DNA from: Bacillota bacterium
Lineage (GTDB): Bacteria; Bacillota; Negativicutes; Sporomusales; UBA7701
Direction of reading: 5' to 3'
Assembly (NCBI GenBank): GCA_023415775.1
Contig: JAEZJM010000013.1
Location: 1 to 11,421 of the forward strand
Length of the DNA: 11,421 nucleotides
Below the pieces are notes generated by a model. That model was not told where the DNA came from. It made no database searches and worked only from the letters and a program-made list of their open reading frames with translations. Shown here piece by piece: positions 5,179 through 11,421 of this stretch (position 1 is its first letter; each line of letters opens with the position of its first letter). Both the position numbers and the translations under genes were made by a program.

Positions 5179-7071
5179 GTGAGAATAATAGCAATGGCGA
5201 TGATTGTTCCTTTTTTCTTCGGCACGATGCTGCTGAGCGGTGCTGCCGCCGAAGCCGGCCCGTCGGCTAGCGGCAAGGTTCCCGACCGCAGCGAAATCCC
5301 GGCCGAATTCAAGTGGCGGCTCACCGACATTTACGCCGACGAAGCCGCTTGGCAAGCCGACTTTGAGAAACTGAAGGCGCAGTTGCCGAAAATCGGTCAA
5401 CTTCGCGGCAAGCTTGGCAACGGCGGCAAAGACCTGGCTGCCTGCCTGAAGCTGCGGGATGAAATCGGCGTCATCGGCGGCAAGCTGTACGCCTATGCCC
5501 GCATGCACCGAGACGAAAACACCGCCGACGCCAAATACCAAGGGCTGACTGGCAAAGTCGAAACCATGCTGACAGAAGCCGGGGCGGCAACTGCCTATAT
5601 CGAACCCGAAATTCTGGCCATCCCTGAGGCCAAACTGGCCGATTTCCGCAAACAAGAGCAGGGGCTCAAAGACTACTCCTTCTACTTCGACAATCTGCTG
5701 CGCCAGAAAAAGCACGTCCTGTCGCCCGCTGAAGAAGAAATCCTTTCGCGCTCCGCCGAGGCCACGTCGGCGGCGGAAAACGCCTTCAACATGCTCGCCC
5801 ATGCCGACATGCGCTTCCCGGAAGTCACCGACGAAGACGGCAAAAAAGTACAGCTAAGCGAAGGCCGTTACCGCTCATTCATAATGTCACCCGACCGCAA
5901 AGTACGGGAGGAAGCCTTCAAGGAGCTATTCGGTACATATAACCAGTACCGCAACACTTTCGCCGCCACCCTCGGCGGCAACGTGAAGAAGAATGTTTTC
6001 TATTCCAAGACGAGGAAGTACAAGACCACTCTCGAGTCGTCCCTGGAAGGCGACAATGTGCCGCAGGCGGTCTATGACAACCTCATCGCCACCGTGCACG
6101 CCAACCTGGGGCCCCTCCACCGCTACGTGGCTTTGAAGCAAAAAGCGCTGGGCGTCGACGAGATGCACATGTATGACCTCTATACGCCGCTGGTGCGCGA
6201 TGTGAAACTAACCTACGAATATGACGACGCCCTGAAAGTCATCAAGGAATCTCTCGCCCCGCTCGGCCCGGAATATGCCGGTATCCTCGACAAGAGCTTC
6301 ACATCTGGCTGGATGGATGTGTACGAAAATAAGGGCAAACAGACGGGGGCATATTCGTGGGGCGTGTACGGCGCCCATCCGTTCGTGCTCCTTAACTACC
6401 ACAACCGCTATGATGACGTTTCCACCATCGCCCACGAACTCGGCCACGCCATCCACAGTTATTACAGCCACAAGAGCCAGCCTTACGCCACTTCCCACTA
6501 TACTACTTTCACCGCCGAAGTGGCCTCGACAACCAACGAGATCCTCCTCATCGACCATATGCTGAAAACCACCACCGACAAGCGCGTGCGCCTCTACCTC
6601 ATCAACCAGTACCTTGAGGCGGTTAGGGCGACGGTCTACCGCCAGACGATGTTCGCCGAATTCGAAAAGCTCATCTATGCCAAAGCCGAAGAAGGCGAAA
6701 CGCTGACCGCCGACCTCCTGGACGAAATGTGGCAGGAGCTTAATGAAAAATACTACGGACCCGGCATTGTGGTCGACAAGGAGCTCAACGTCGAGTGGGC
6801 GCGTATCCCGCACTTCTACTGGCACTTCTACGTGTACCAGTATGTGACCGGTTACGCCGCCGCCACCGCTCTCGCCGATCAGATCCAGAAAGAAGGCCAG
6901 CCAGCTCAGGAGCGTTATATCAATTTCCTCAAGAGCGGCGGCAGCGACTACTCTATCGATATCCTCAAACGGGCCGGGGTCGACATGTCCACCCCCAAAC
7001 CCATCGAGGTAACACTGCAAAAATTCTCTTCGTTACTGGATGAACTTGAGAAAATACTCAGCGAATCTTGA
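5179..7071 (+). CDS. Secreted oligoendopeptidase F-type M3 metallopeptidase, 630 aa
   Basis: M3 peptidases hydrolyse short peptides with one zinc ion. The protein matches the PepF branch: N-terminal RSEIPAEFKWRLTDIYADEAAWQADF, the helical M3 N-domain, then the active site TIAHELGHAIHSYYS, with H419, E420 (catalytic) and H423. The third zinc ligand is E447 in TFTAEVASTTNE, 24 residues after H423. The typical substrate-binding block HFYWHFYVYQYVTGYAAATA is near the C-terminus. Most PepF proteins are cytoplasmic and about 600 residues; this one begins with a signal peptide (hydrophobic IVPFFFGTMLLSG, cleavage probably near GAAA-EAG, residues 22-25), so it should act outside the inner membrane. 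The start GTG 5179 has GAAGGGG eight bases upstream; ATG 5194 in frame is an alternative that keeps the signal sequence. Confidence 0.92.
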   Translation: MRIIAMAMIVPFFFGTMLLSGAAAEAGPSASGKVPDRSEIPAEFKWRLTDIYADEAAWQADFEKLKAQLPKIGQLRGKLGNGGKDLAACLKLRDEIGVIGGKLYAYARMHRDENTADAKYQGLTGKVETMLTEAGAATAYIEPEILAIPEAKLADFRKQEQGLKDYSFYFDNLLRQKKHVLSPAEEEILSRSAEATSAAENAFNMLAHADMRFPEVTDEDGKKVQLSEGRYRSFIMSPDRKVREEAFKELFGTYNQYRNTFAATLGGNVKKNVFYSKTRKYKTTLESSLEGDNVPQAVYDNLIATVHANLGPLHRYVALKQKALGVDEMHMYDLYTPLVRDVKLTYEYDDALKVIKESLAPLGPEYAGILDKSFTSGWMDVYENKGKQTGAYSWGVYGAHPFVLLNYHNRYDDVSTIAHELGHAIHSYYSHKSQPYATSHYTTFTAEVASTTNEILLIDHMLKTTTDKRVRLYLINQYLEAVRATVYRQTMFAEFEKLIYAKAEEGETLTADLLDEMWQELNEKYYGPGIVVDKELNVEWARIPHFYWHFYVYQYVTGYAAATALADQIQKEGQPAQERYINFLKSGGSDYSIDILKRAGVDMSTPKPIEVTLQKFSSLLDELEKILSES

Positions 7072-7097
7072 CATATCTGTTAACTAATGGTTATTAT
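7068..7097 (+). promoter_or_regulatory. Sigma-A promoter of the zinc-ribbon gene, overlapping the pepF stop codon
   Basis: A perfect TTGACA (7068-7073) includes the TGA stop of the peptidase gene and is followed after 18 bp by TATTAT (7092-7097), five of six consensus. The start near 7104 leaves a leader of about 97 nucleotides before the ATG at 7201. No terminator separates it from pepF, so read-through is also possible. Confidence 0.68.
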
Positions 7098-7145
7098 ATA
7101 GTAAGCTAGACAAATTGTCCCGGTCCGTATTCGCAGGTTATTCTT

Positions 7146-7192
7146 ACCAACCGACTGGCATTTGTTTTAGTGATTTCATTAAGGAGGTTGGT
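7146..7192 (+). promoter_or_regulatory. Leader hairpin that can mask part of the ribosome-binding site
   Basis: ACCAACC (7146-7152) is perfectly complementary to GGTTGGT (7186-7192). The right arm includes the last two G of the AAGGAGG at 7181-7187. The ribosome-binding site is also unusually far (13 bases) from ATG 7201. Together these hint at translational control, but the stem is only 7 bp with a 33-base loop. Confidence 0.35.
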
Positions 7193-7200
7193 TAAGACTA

Positions 7201-7485
7201 ATGTACGAAGACAGGACTCTCACTTGCAAGGAATGTGGCGTAGAATTTGCCTTTACCGCCGCCGAGCAAGCCTTCTATGCTGAAAAAGGATTCCAGAACG
7301 ACCCGTCCCGCTGCCCGACCTGCCGCGCCGCCCGTAAGCAGAGCCGCAACGGCCGCCCGGACCGGGAAATGTTCACCGTAACCTGCAGCGGTTGCGGCAT
7401 CGAGACCCAGGTTCCCTTCAACCCCACCGCCGGCCGTCCGGTATACTGCCGCGACTGTTTCCAGGCCAGCAAACGCTCTTACTAA
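7201..7485 (+). CDS. Small double zinc-ribbon protein (CxxC-x17-CxxC domain), 94 aa
   Basis: The protein has two four-cysteine knuckles. The N-terminal one (residues 9-41) reads CKEC-x25-CPTC and matches a probable zinc-ribbon domain with the LTCKECGVEFAFTAAEQAFYAEKGF signature. The C-terminal one is CSGC-x17-CRDC, the CxxC-x17-CxxC domain found in many small proteins of anaerobes and candidate phyla; it ends in a short tail ASKRSY. All eight cysteines are present, so two zinc ions are likely bound. There is no signal peptide. The linker is basic (RAARKQSRNGRPDR), compatible with nucleic-acid contact, but the function of these proteins is not established. It is transcribed alone: its own promoter at 7068-7097 and a strong terminator at 7493-7523. 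Confidence 0.88.
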   Translation: MYEDRTLTCKECGVEFAFTAAEQAFYAEKGFQNDPSRCPTCRAARKQSRNGRPDREMFTVTCSGCGIETQVPFNPTAGRPVYCRDCFQASKRSY

Positions 7486-7492
7486 AACCGCT

Positions 7493-7523
7493 AAGACCCT
7501 AGCCCAGGCTAGGGTCTTTTTTT
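7493..7523 (+). terminator. Strong intrinsic terminator of the zinc-ribbon gene
   Basis: AGACCCTAGCC and GGCTAGGGTCT are perfect inverted repeats (tight loop around CA), followed by a run of seven T (7517-7523). This is a textbook rho-independent terminator starting eight bases after the stop codon. Confidence 0.95.
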
Positions 7524-7562
7524 GACCGCGCACCGCAAACGCCAAGAATACGAGGAAAACCG

Positions 7563-8291
7563 ATGCTTAAGTCAGTATCATTTCACAAGGCTCTGTCGGA
7601 CGCGGCCAGCCCTCTGGTGGGCGCCCACCGCGGGGCGAGCGCGGAATATCCCGAGAATACGACGGCCTCTTTCTCCGCCGCCGCTGCCCAGGGCGCCGAT
7701 TTTTGGGAACTTGACGTGCGCCTGTCTGCCGACGGTGTGCCGATGGTCGTCCACGACGCAACCATCGACCGCACCACCCGCGGCCAAGGTATGGTCCGGA
7801 AGCAGACGGCGACGATGCTCGAAGGATACGGCGTCCCGGCTCTGGCAACCGTCCTTGCGCTGGGGGCGGGGCGGACTTATTTCAACGTTGAGCTTAAAAC
7901 CGATGGCGACGCCTCCGCACTGGCCGCAGCGGTGATTAACGTTGTCGGAGCCTTGCGGCTCGAACGGCATATCCTCGTTTCCTCCTTCGACCATGACGCC
8001 CTGCCGCTTGTCAAAGCCGCTATCCCCGCCGCCCTCACCGGCGTCCTTTATGAAGAACCCTTGTCCGACCCGGCCGGCTACGCGCGAGAACGCGGCGCCG
8101 ACGCCGTCCATCCTTACTATCGCCTCGCCGACGCGCGCCTCTGCAACACCGCCCGCGACGCCGGCCTGATCGTTGTCCCCTGGACGGTCGACCGCCCACT
8201 GTATCTGCGCTATTTCGCGGCCATCGGGGTTCAGGCGGTCATCACCAGCCGGCCGGCGGCCGCCGTTGCCTTGTATAAAAACCGCTCCTGA
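7563..8291 (+). CDS. Glycerophosphodiester phosphodiesterase (GDPD family), 242 aa
   Basis: The enzyme family hydrolyses glycerophosphodiesters, from phospholipid breakdown, to glycerol-3-phosphate and an alcohol. The signature is complete: VGAHRGASAEYPENTTASF (H22 and R23), WELDVRLSADGVPMVVHDATIDRTT (E49 and D51 as metal ligands, H64 as the second catalytic histidine), FNVELK (E110, third metal ligand), and the C-terminal VVPWTVDRP and ITSRP segments. Length is typical for a bacterial cytoplasmic UgpQ-type protein; there is no signal peptide. The start ATG has GAGG seven bases upstream. It follows the zinc-ribbon terminator by 39 bases; I see no convincing promoter in that gap, so either read-through or an unrecognised promoter drives it. 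A clear terminator follows. Confidence 0.93.
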   Translation: MLKSVSFHKALSDAASPLVGAHRGASAEYPENTTASFSAAAAQGADFWELDVRLSADGVPMVVHDATIDRTTRGQGMVRKQTATMLEGYGVPALATVLALGAGRTYFNVELKTDGDASALAAAVINVVGALRLERHILVSSFDHDALPLVKAAIPAALTGVLYEEPLSDPAGYARERGADAVHPYYRLADARLCNTARDAGLIVVPWTVDRPLYLRYFAAIGVQAVITSRPAAAVALYKNRS

Positions 8292-8305
8292 TTTCTCGCC
8301 AGTTT

Positions 8306-8329
8306 TAGCCGGCCAGCCCGGCTATTTTT
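8306..8329 (+). terminator. Intrinsic terminator of the phosphodiesterase gene
   Basis: TAGCCGG (8306-8312) and CCGGCTA (8318-8324) form a perfect 7-bp stem around CCAGC and are followed by TTTTTATTT. Confidence 0.88.
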
Positions 8330-8333
8330 ATTT

Positions 8334-8387
8334 GCCGCCCGGATGGCGGCGGCTCGGTCGTGTAACACTAAACTATCCGATTTTTTT
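8334..8387 (+). promoter_or_regulatory. Possible attenuator-like structure before the NHEJ operon
   Basis: CGGATGG (8340-8346) can pair with CTATCCG (8373-8379), with one G-T pair, directly ahead of ATTTTTTT (8380-8387), a terminator-like arrangement with a 26-base loop. A competing hairpin GCCGCC/GGCGGC (8334-8350) would use part of the left arm. It may be a second, weaker terminator for the upstream gene or an attenuator. No convincing sigma-A promoter was found between 8330 and 8403, so the operon's own promoter is unidentified. Confidence 0.3.
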
Positions 8388-8403
8388 CTCTTAAACAGGT
8401 GGT

Positions 8404-9396
8404 ATGATGCCCAAGCAACCGATGCCCGATATCATCCCGCCAATGCTCGCCAAAGCGGGAGCGATGCCGACCGATCCGGCTCTGTATGCGTTCGAGATCA
8501 AATGGGACGGCATCCGCGCCGTCGCGTATCTCAACAAAGGCAATTTACGCCTCCTCAGCCGCAATAACAAAGACATCACTGCCCAATATCCCGAACTTGC
8601 CGCCCTGGCTTGTTCACTGCCCGACAGACGGCTCGTCCTCGACGGCGAAATCGTCGCCCTCGGAGCGGATGGACGCCCCTCCTTCTCCCGCCTCCAGCAC
8701 CGCATGGGGCTTAGTTCCCCGCGGAAAATCGCCCAGGTAGGCGGCGAAATACCCGCCACTTATATCATTTTTGACGTCCTCTACCACGACGGCCGCCTGT
8801 GCATCGATCTTCCTTACAGCGACCGCCGCCGCATCTTGATGGCTCTGGCGCTGTCCGGGCCTGCCTGGCAGACTCCTGCCCATAAGACCGGAGAGGGTCC
8901 TGCGATGCTGATCGCCAGTCGGGAAGTAGGTCTCGAAGGGATAATGGCCAAGCGGCTCGACAGCAAGTATGAAGCCGGCAACCGCAGCGACGCCTGGCTG
9001 AAAATCAAGAACCAGCGCCGCCAGGAGCTCGTCATCGCCGGCTGGGTGCCGGGCCGGGGAAAGCGTCAGGGCACCATCGGCGCTTTGCTGGTCGGCTACT
9101 GGGACCGGCCGTCCGGCAAATCCGGCCGCCGCCTCGTGTACGCCGGCAAGGTGGGCACCGGATTCTCCGCCCGGACGCTGGCCGACCTCGCCGCCAAACT
9201 CGCCCCACTTCGCTGCGATACCAGCCCCTTCGCCGCCAAGCCGCCGGTGGCTGATGCCTTCTTCGCAGCCCCACTGCTGGTCGGCGAATTCGAATTCACC
9301 GAATGGACTCCGCACAATACCTTGCGTCACCCGTCCTTCAAGGGTCTACGCCACGACAAGGACGCCGCCGCGGTCGTCCAGGAAACGACGCCATGA
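8404..9396 (+). CDS. ligD: ATP-dependent DNA ligase, LigD-type ligase domain protein, 330 aa
   Basis: This is the ligase part of bacterial NHEJ, which seals nicks after end bridging. Nucleotidyltransferase motifs run in order: I EIKWDGIRA (K33 is adenylated), III LVLDGEIVAL (D80, E82), IIIa YIIFDVLYHDG (D124), IV LEGIMAKRLDS (E178, K183), V WLKIKNQ (K200, K202). The C-terminal OB-fold has GRRLVYAGKVGTGFS and the motif-VI-like FTEWTPHNTLRHPSFKGLRHDK (about residues 297-319). There is no polymerase or phosphoesterase domain, so it corresponds to LigD reduced to its ligase part. It is first in an operon with ku (13-base gap) and the polymerase gene. The AGGTGG at 8397-8402 is one base from ATG 8404 and four from ATG 8407, so the second Met is an equally good start. 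Confidence 0.92.
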   Translation: MMPKQPMPDIIPPMLAKAGAMPTDPALYAFEIKWDGIRAVAYLNKGNLRLLSRNNKDITAQYPELAALACSLPDRRLVLDGEIVALGADGRPSFSRLQHRMGLSSPRKIAQVGGEIPATYIIFDVLYHDGRLCIDLPYSDRRRILMALALSGPAWQTPAHKTGEGPAMLIASREVGLEGIMAKRLDSKYEAGNRSDAWLKIKNQRRQELVIAGWVPGRGKRQGTIGALLVGYWDRPSGKSGRRLVYAGKVGTGFSARTLADLAAKLAPLRCDTSPFAAKPPVADAFFAAPLLVGEFEFTEWTPHNTLRHPSFKGLRHDKDAAAVVQETTP

Positions 9397-9409
9397 CAGG
9401 AGGGATAGT

Positions 9410-10231
9410 ATGCAGCGACCGATCTGGAGTGGAGCGATAAGCTTCGGGCTGGTCAATGTGCCGGTAAAATTGTATAATGCTGTCAGGAAGAGGACGGTCA
9501 GCTTCCATCAACTGCGCGAAAAGGACGGCTGCCGCATCCGCCTGAAAAAAGTTTGCTCCGCCGACGGGGCCGAAGTGCCTGCCGAAAACATCGTCAAAGG
9601 CTACGAGATTTCTCCCGACCGCTATGTGACCGTGTCGGCCGAAGAGCTGCAGACGCTCTATCCGCAGGCCAACCGCAGCATCGAGATCGAGGATTTCGTA
9701 CGGCTGGAAGAAATCGACCCGCTGTATTTCGAACAGTCATACTACCTGCTTCCCGACAAGGGAGCGGCCAAGTCCTACAAGCTGCTGATGACGGCGATGC
9801 GCGACACCGGCCGGGTGGCCGTGGCCCGCTTCGTGCTCCGCAACAAGGAATACCTCGCCGCTCTCAGGCCGGCCGGTCTGGCCTTGAGCCTGGCGACAAT
9901 GCATTTCGCCGACGAGGTTGTCCCCCAGGAGGAACTCGAAGGTCTGCCGGGAGAAGAAACGGCTCCCACCGAACGGGAACTGGCGATGGCCGGTCAGCTC
10001 ATCGAATCGCTGACCGCCGCATTCGACCCGAAAAAATACCGCAACGAATATTACCGGCGAGTCATGGATCTCGTGGAACGCAAGGCCGAGGGCCAAAAAA
10101 TCGTCTCCCGGCCGGCTGCCGAGGAAGGGGCGAAGGTCATCGACCTGATGGCGGCCCTGGAAGCAAGCCTGGCTGCCGTAAAGAAGAAACCGCCGGTGAA
10201 GGAGAGGAGGAAGAGGGCAAGTGCCCGCTAA
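9410..10231 (+). CDS. ku: DNA end-binding protein Ku, 273 aa
   Basis: Bacterial Ku is a homodimeric ring that binds DNA ends and recruits LigD. The start is fixed by AGGAGGG (9398-9404) five bases before ATG 9410 and by the typical opening RPIWSGAISFGLVNVPVKLY. Family features follow: the HQLREKDGCRIRLKKVC and ENIVKGYEIS segments, VRLEEIDPLYFEQSYYLLPD, and the YKLLMTAMRDTGRVAVARFVLRNKEYLAALRP core. A helical part ending in FDPKKYRNEYYRRVMDLVERK precedes the tail. The last 20 residues are strongly basic (VKKKPPVKERRKRASAR), like C-terminal extensions that add DNA binding or LigD contact in other Ku proteins. Length is normal. It lies 13 bases after the ligase gene and overlaps the polymerase gene by 11 bases. 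Confidence 0.95.
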   Translation: MQRPIWSGAISFGLVNVPVKLYNAVRKRTVSFHQLREKDGCRIRLKKVCSADGAEVPAENIVKGYEISPDRYVTVSAEELQTLYPQANRSIEIEDFVRLEEIDPLYFEQSYYLLPDKGAAKSYKLLMTAMRDTGRVAVARFVLRNKEYLAALRPAGLALSLATMHFADEVVPQEELEGLPGEETAPTERELAMAGQLIESLTAAFDPKKYRNEYYRRVMDLVERKAEGQKIVSRPAAEEGAKVIDLMAALEASLAAVKKKPPVKERRKRASAR

Positions 10232-11129
10232 AACGCTTGTAAAAATCGCCGGCCAGGAGCTGGCGCTGTCCAACCTGGACAAAGTCTTTTACCCCGATAC
10301 CGGGTTCACCAAAGGCCAGATGATCGATTATTATATCCGCGTCGCACCCGTCCTTCTGCCCCACCTGGCCGGGCGCCCGGTAACGCTCAAACGCTATCCC
10401 GACGGGGCTTCCGACGACTTCTTCTACCAGAAGGAGTGTCCCTCCCACCGGCCCGACTGGCTGCCGACCGCGCCCGTATGGAGCGAAGGCAACAACCGCA
10501 ACATCAACTTCTGCCTGCTGGCCGACACCCCGGCTTTGGTGTGGGCGGCCAACCTGGCGGCGCTTGAGCTGCACACCTCTCTATCGCTCGCCGTCGCGGC
10601 GGCCACGCCGACAATGATGGTTTTCGATCTCGATCCGGGACCGCCGGCGACCATCGTCGACTGCACCCGTGTGGCGCTGTGGCTGAAAGAGGTCTTTGAC
10701 CACTACGGACTTGTTTCCCTGCCGAAAACCTCGGGGTCAAAGGGCCTGCAGATTTACGTCCCTCTCAACACCCCGGCCGATTACGACCACACCAAGGCGT
10801 TCGCCCGCGCTCTGGCCCAGTTGCTCGAAAAGCAGCACCCCGACAAGGTCGTGTCGCGGATGACCAAAGCGCTGCGCACCGGCAAAGTGCTGGTGGACTG
10901 GAGCCAGAACGACGAACACAAGACCACGGTCTGCGTATACTCATTGCGGGCCCGGCCGAAGCCGACGGTTTCCACACCGGTGACCTGGGACGAGGTGTCG
11001 GCGGCCTGGGAAAAGCGCAACGCCGCGTCGCTGACCTTCGAGGCCGGCGACGTTCTGGACCGGGTAGCGAGGTTTGGTGACCTGTTTGCGCCTGCATTGA
11101 CTCTGAAGCAGCAACTACCTTCCTTGTAG
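10221..11129 (+). CDS. ligD: LigD-type NHEJ polymerase/primase (AEP family), 302 aa
   Basis: This stand-alone polymerase domain would fill gaps with (ribo)nucleotides during end joining. The archaeo-eukaryotic primase motifs are visible: I MMVFDLDPG (D136, D138, metal binding), II KTSGSKGLQIYVPL (S171-Q177), III VLVDWSQN (D226). Family segments LSNLDKVFYPDTGFTKGQMIDYY, RPVTLKRYPDG, FYQKECP and KTTVCVYSLRARPKPTVSTPVTW also match. In motif II the position commonly occupied by histidine (SGxKGxH) is Gln177; this may be a lineage variant or may affect nucleotide binding. The start is GTG 10221, inside the last codons of ku, with GGAGG at 10206-10210. The overlap implies coupled translation and roughly matched amounts of Ku and polymerase. 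A 15-bp hairpin follows. Confidence 0.92.
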   Translation: MPAKTLVKIAGQELALSNLDKVFYPDTGFTKGQMIDYYIRVAPVLLPHLAGRPVTLKRYPDGASDDFFYQKECPSHRPDWLPTAPVWSEGNNRNINFCLLADTPALVWAANLAALELHTSLSLAVAAATPTMMVFDLDPGPPATIVDCTRVALWLKEVFDHYGLVSLPKTSGSKGLQIYVPLNTPADYDHTKAFARALAQLLEKQHPDKVVSRMTKALRTGKVLVDWSQNDEHKTTVCVYSLRARPKPTVSTPVTWDEVSAAWEKRNAASLTFEAGDVLDRVARFGDLFAPALTLKQQLPSL

Positions 11130-11151
11130 TCTGCTACCGCCTCTATACGCA

Positions 11152-11185
11152 ACGAAGACCCGCCGGAACCCCGGCGGGTCTTCGT
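11152..11185. terminator. Bidirectional terminator hairpin between the NHEJ operon and pckA
   Basis: A perfect 15-bp stem (11152-11166 with 11171-11185) around AACC lies between convergent genes, 22 bases after the polymerase stop and 13 bases from the pckA stop. The arms carry TCTTCGT-type T-containing ends but no long T-run on either strand, so termination relies mainly on the very stable stem. Confidence 0.78.
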
Positions 11186-11198
11186 CTAACTCCTATAC

Positions 11199-11421
11199 TT
11201 AGCCTTTCGGCCCGGCCGCCGTAATCTCCGGCGGCACATCCTTGCCAAACTTCACGAAATTCTTCACGAACCGCGCCGCCAGCTCGGCGGCCGACTTGTC
11301 GTACGCCGCCTTATCCGCCCACGTCTGCCGCGGCTTTAGCACCTCGGCCGGCACACCCGGGCAGCTTGTCGGCACATGCACGTTGAACACCGCGTCGAGC
11401 TCATAACCCACCTCGTCCAGC
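11199..11421 (-). CDS. pckA: Phosphoenolpyruvate carboxykinase (ATP), C-terminal part (partial)
   Basis: Only the last 73 residues are inside the window; the gene continues past the right edge with its start outside. The visible segment (FNVHVPTSCPGVPAEVLKPR, then TWADKAAYDKSAAELAARFVKNFVKF) is the conserved C-terminus of the ATP-dependent PEP carboxykinase, which interconverts oxaloacetate and phosphoenolpyruvate in gluconeogenesis or, in some anaerobes, in carbon fixation. No catalytic motif is in view because those lie upstream. The tail GKDVPPEITAAGPKG is slightly longer than needed but unremarkable. A GTG at 11411 is not the start: the frame is open to the edge (LDEVGYEL). Confidence 0.9.
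   Translation of the reverse strand, partial: LDEVGYELDAVFNVHVPTSCPGVPAEVLKPRQTWADKAAYDKSAAELAARFVKNFVKFGKDVPPEITAAGPKG

Noticed and set aside
6208..7020. A 270-codon minus-strand frame opposite pepF
   Set aside because: It is a mirror of the peptidase coding sequence, with low-complexity valine/glycine-rich content and no ribosome-binding site.
9254..9409. An upstream extension of the ku frame
   Set aside because: The extension overlaps the ligase gene, lacks a ribosome-binding site, and the conserved Ku start RPIWSGAISFG follows ATG 9410 with AGGAGGG in front.

Overview
The window looks like ordinary chromosome from a moderately GC-rich Firmicute. A member of the Negativicutes (Sporomusaceae-like, diderm and possibly spore-forming) fits best. 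That placement is an inference from purine-rich AAGGAGG-type ribosome-binding sites, sigma-A type promoters, the gene repertoire (DUF4080 and YhcC radical SAM proteins, CxxC-x17-CxxC zinc ribbon, Ku/LigD, ATP-dependent PEP carboxykinase) and an rRNA-leader motif typical of Firmicutes. No species can be named from sequence reading alone.

Layout, left to right. Positions 1-410 contain no protein gene. They read leftward (minus strand) as the promoter and leader region of a ribosomal RNA operon whose 16S gene should begin just beyond the left edge: three sigma-A promoters in tandem, an intrinsic terminator between the first and second, a boxA-like motif and a UUCG-capped hairpin. A 54-codon unknown gene with its own promoter follows (410-574, minus). 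Next comes an AbrB-type antitoxin / Doc-like toxin pair (677-1302, minus); the toxin has lost the key residues of the Fic/Doc active site. Two overlapping radical SAM genes lie upstream on the same strand (1370-4065, minus): a YhcC/TIGR01212 protein and a B12-binding-domain DUF4080 protein.

From 4199 the genes run on the plus strand: a zinc N-acetylmuramoyl-L-alanine amidase without a signal peptide, a secreted M3 oligoendopeptidase F, a small double zinc-ribbon protein, and a glycerophosphodiester phosphodiesterase. These appear to be mostly separate transcription units, three of them ended by recognisable hairpin terminators. A three-gene non-homologous end-joining operon follows (8404-11129): a stand-alone LigD-type ATP-dependent ligase, Ku, and a stand-alone LigD-type polymerase/primase. 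Together they can bridge, fill in and seal double-strand breaks; the domains usually fused as LigD are encoded separately on either side of ku. A 15-bp hairpin separates this operon from the convergent 3' end of pckA (minus strand), which is cut by the right edge.

I see no transposon, prophage, CRISPR array, tRNA or defence island. The best leads are the inactivated-looking Doc protein with its AbrB partner, the promoter-terminator unit ahead of the rRNA promoters, the unknown 54-residue gene, and the split NHEJ operon.
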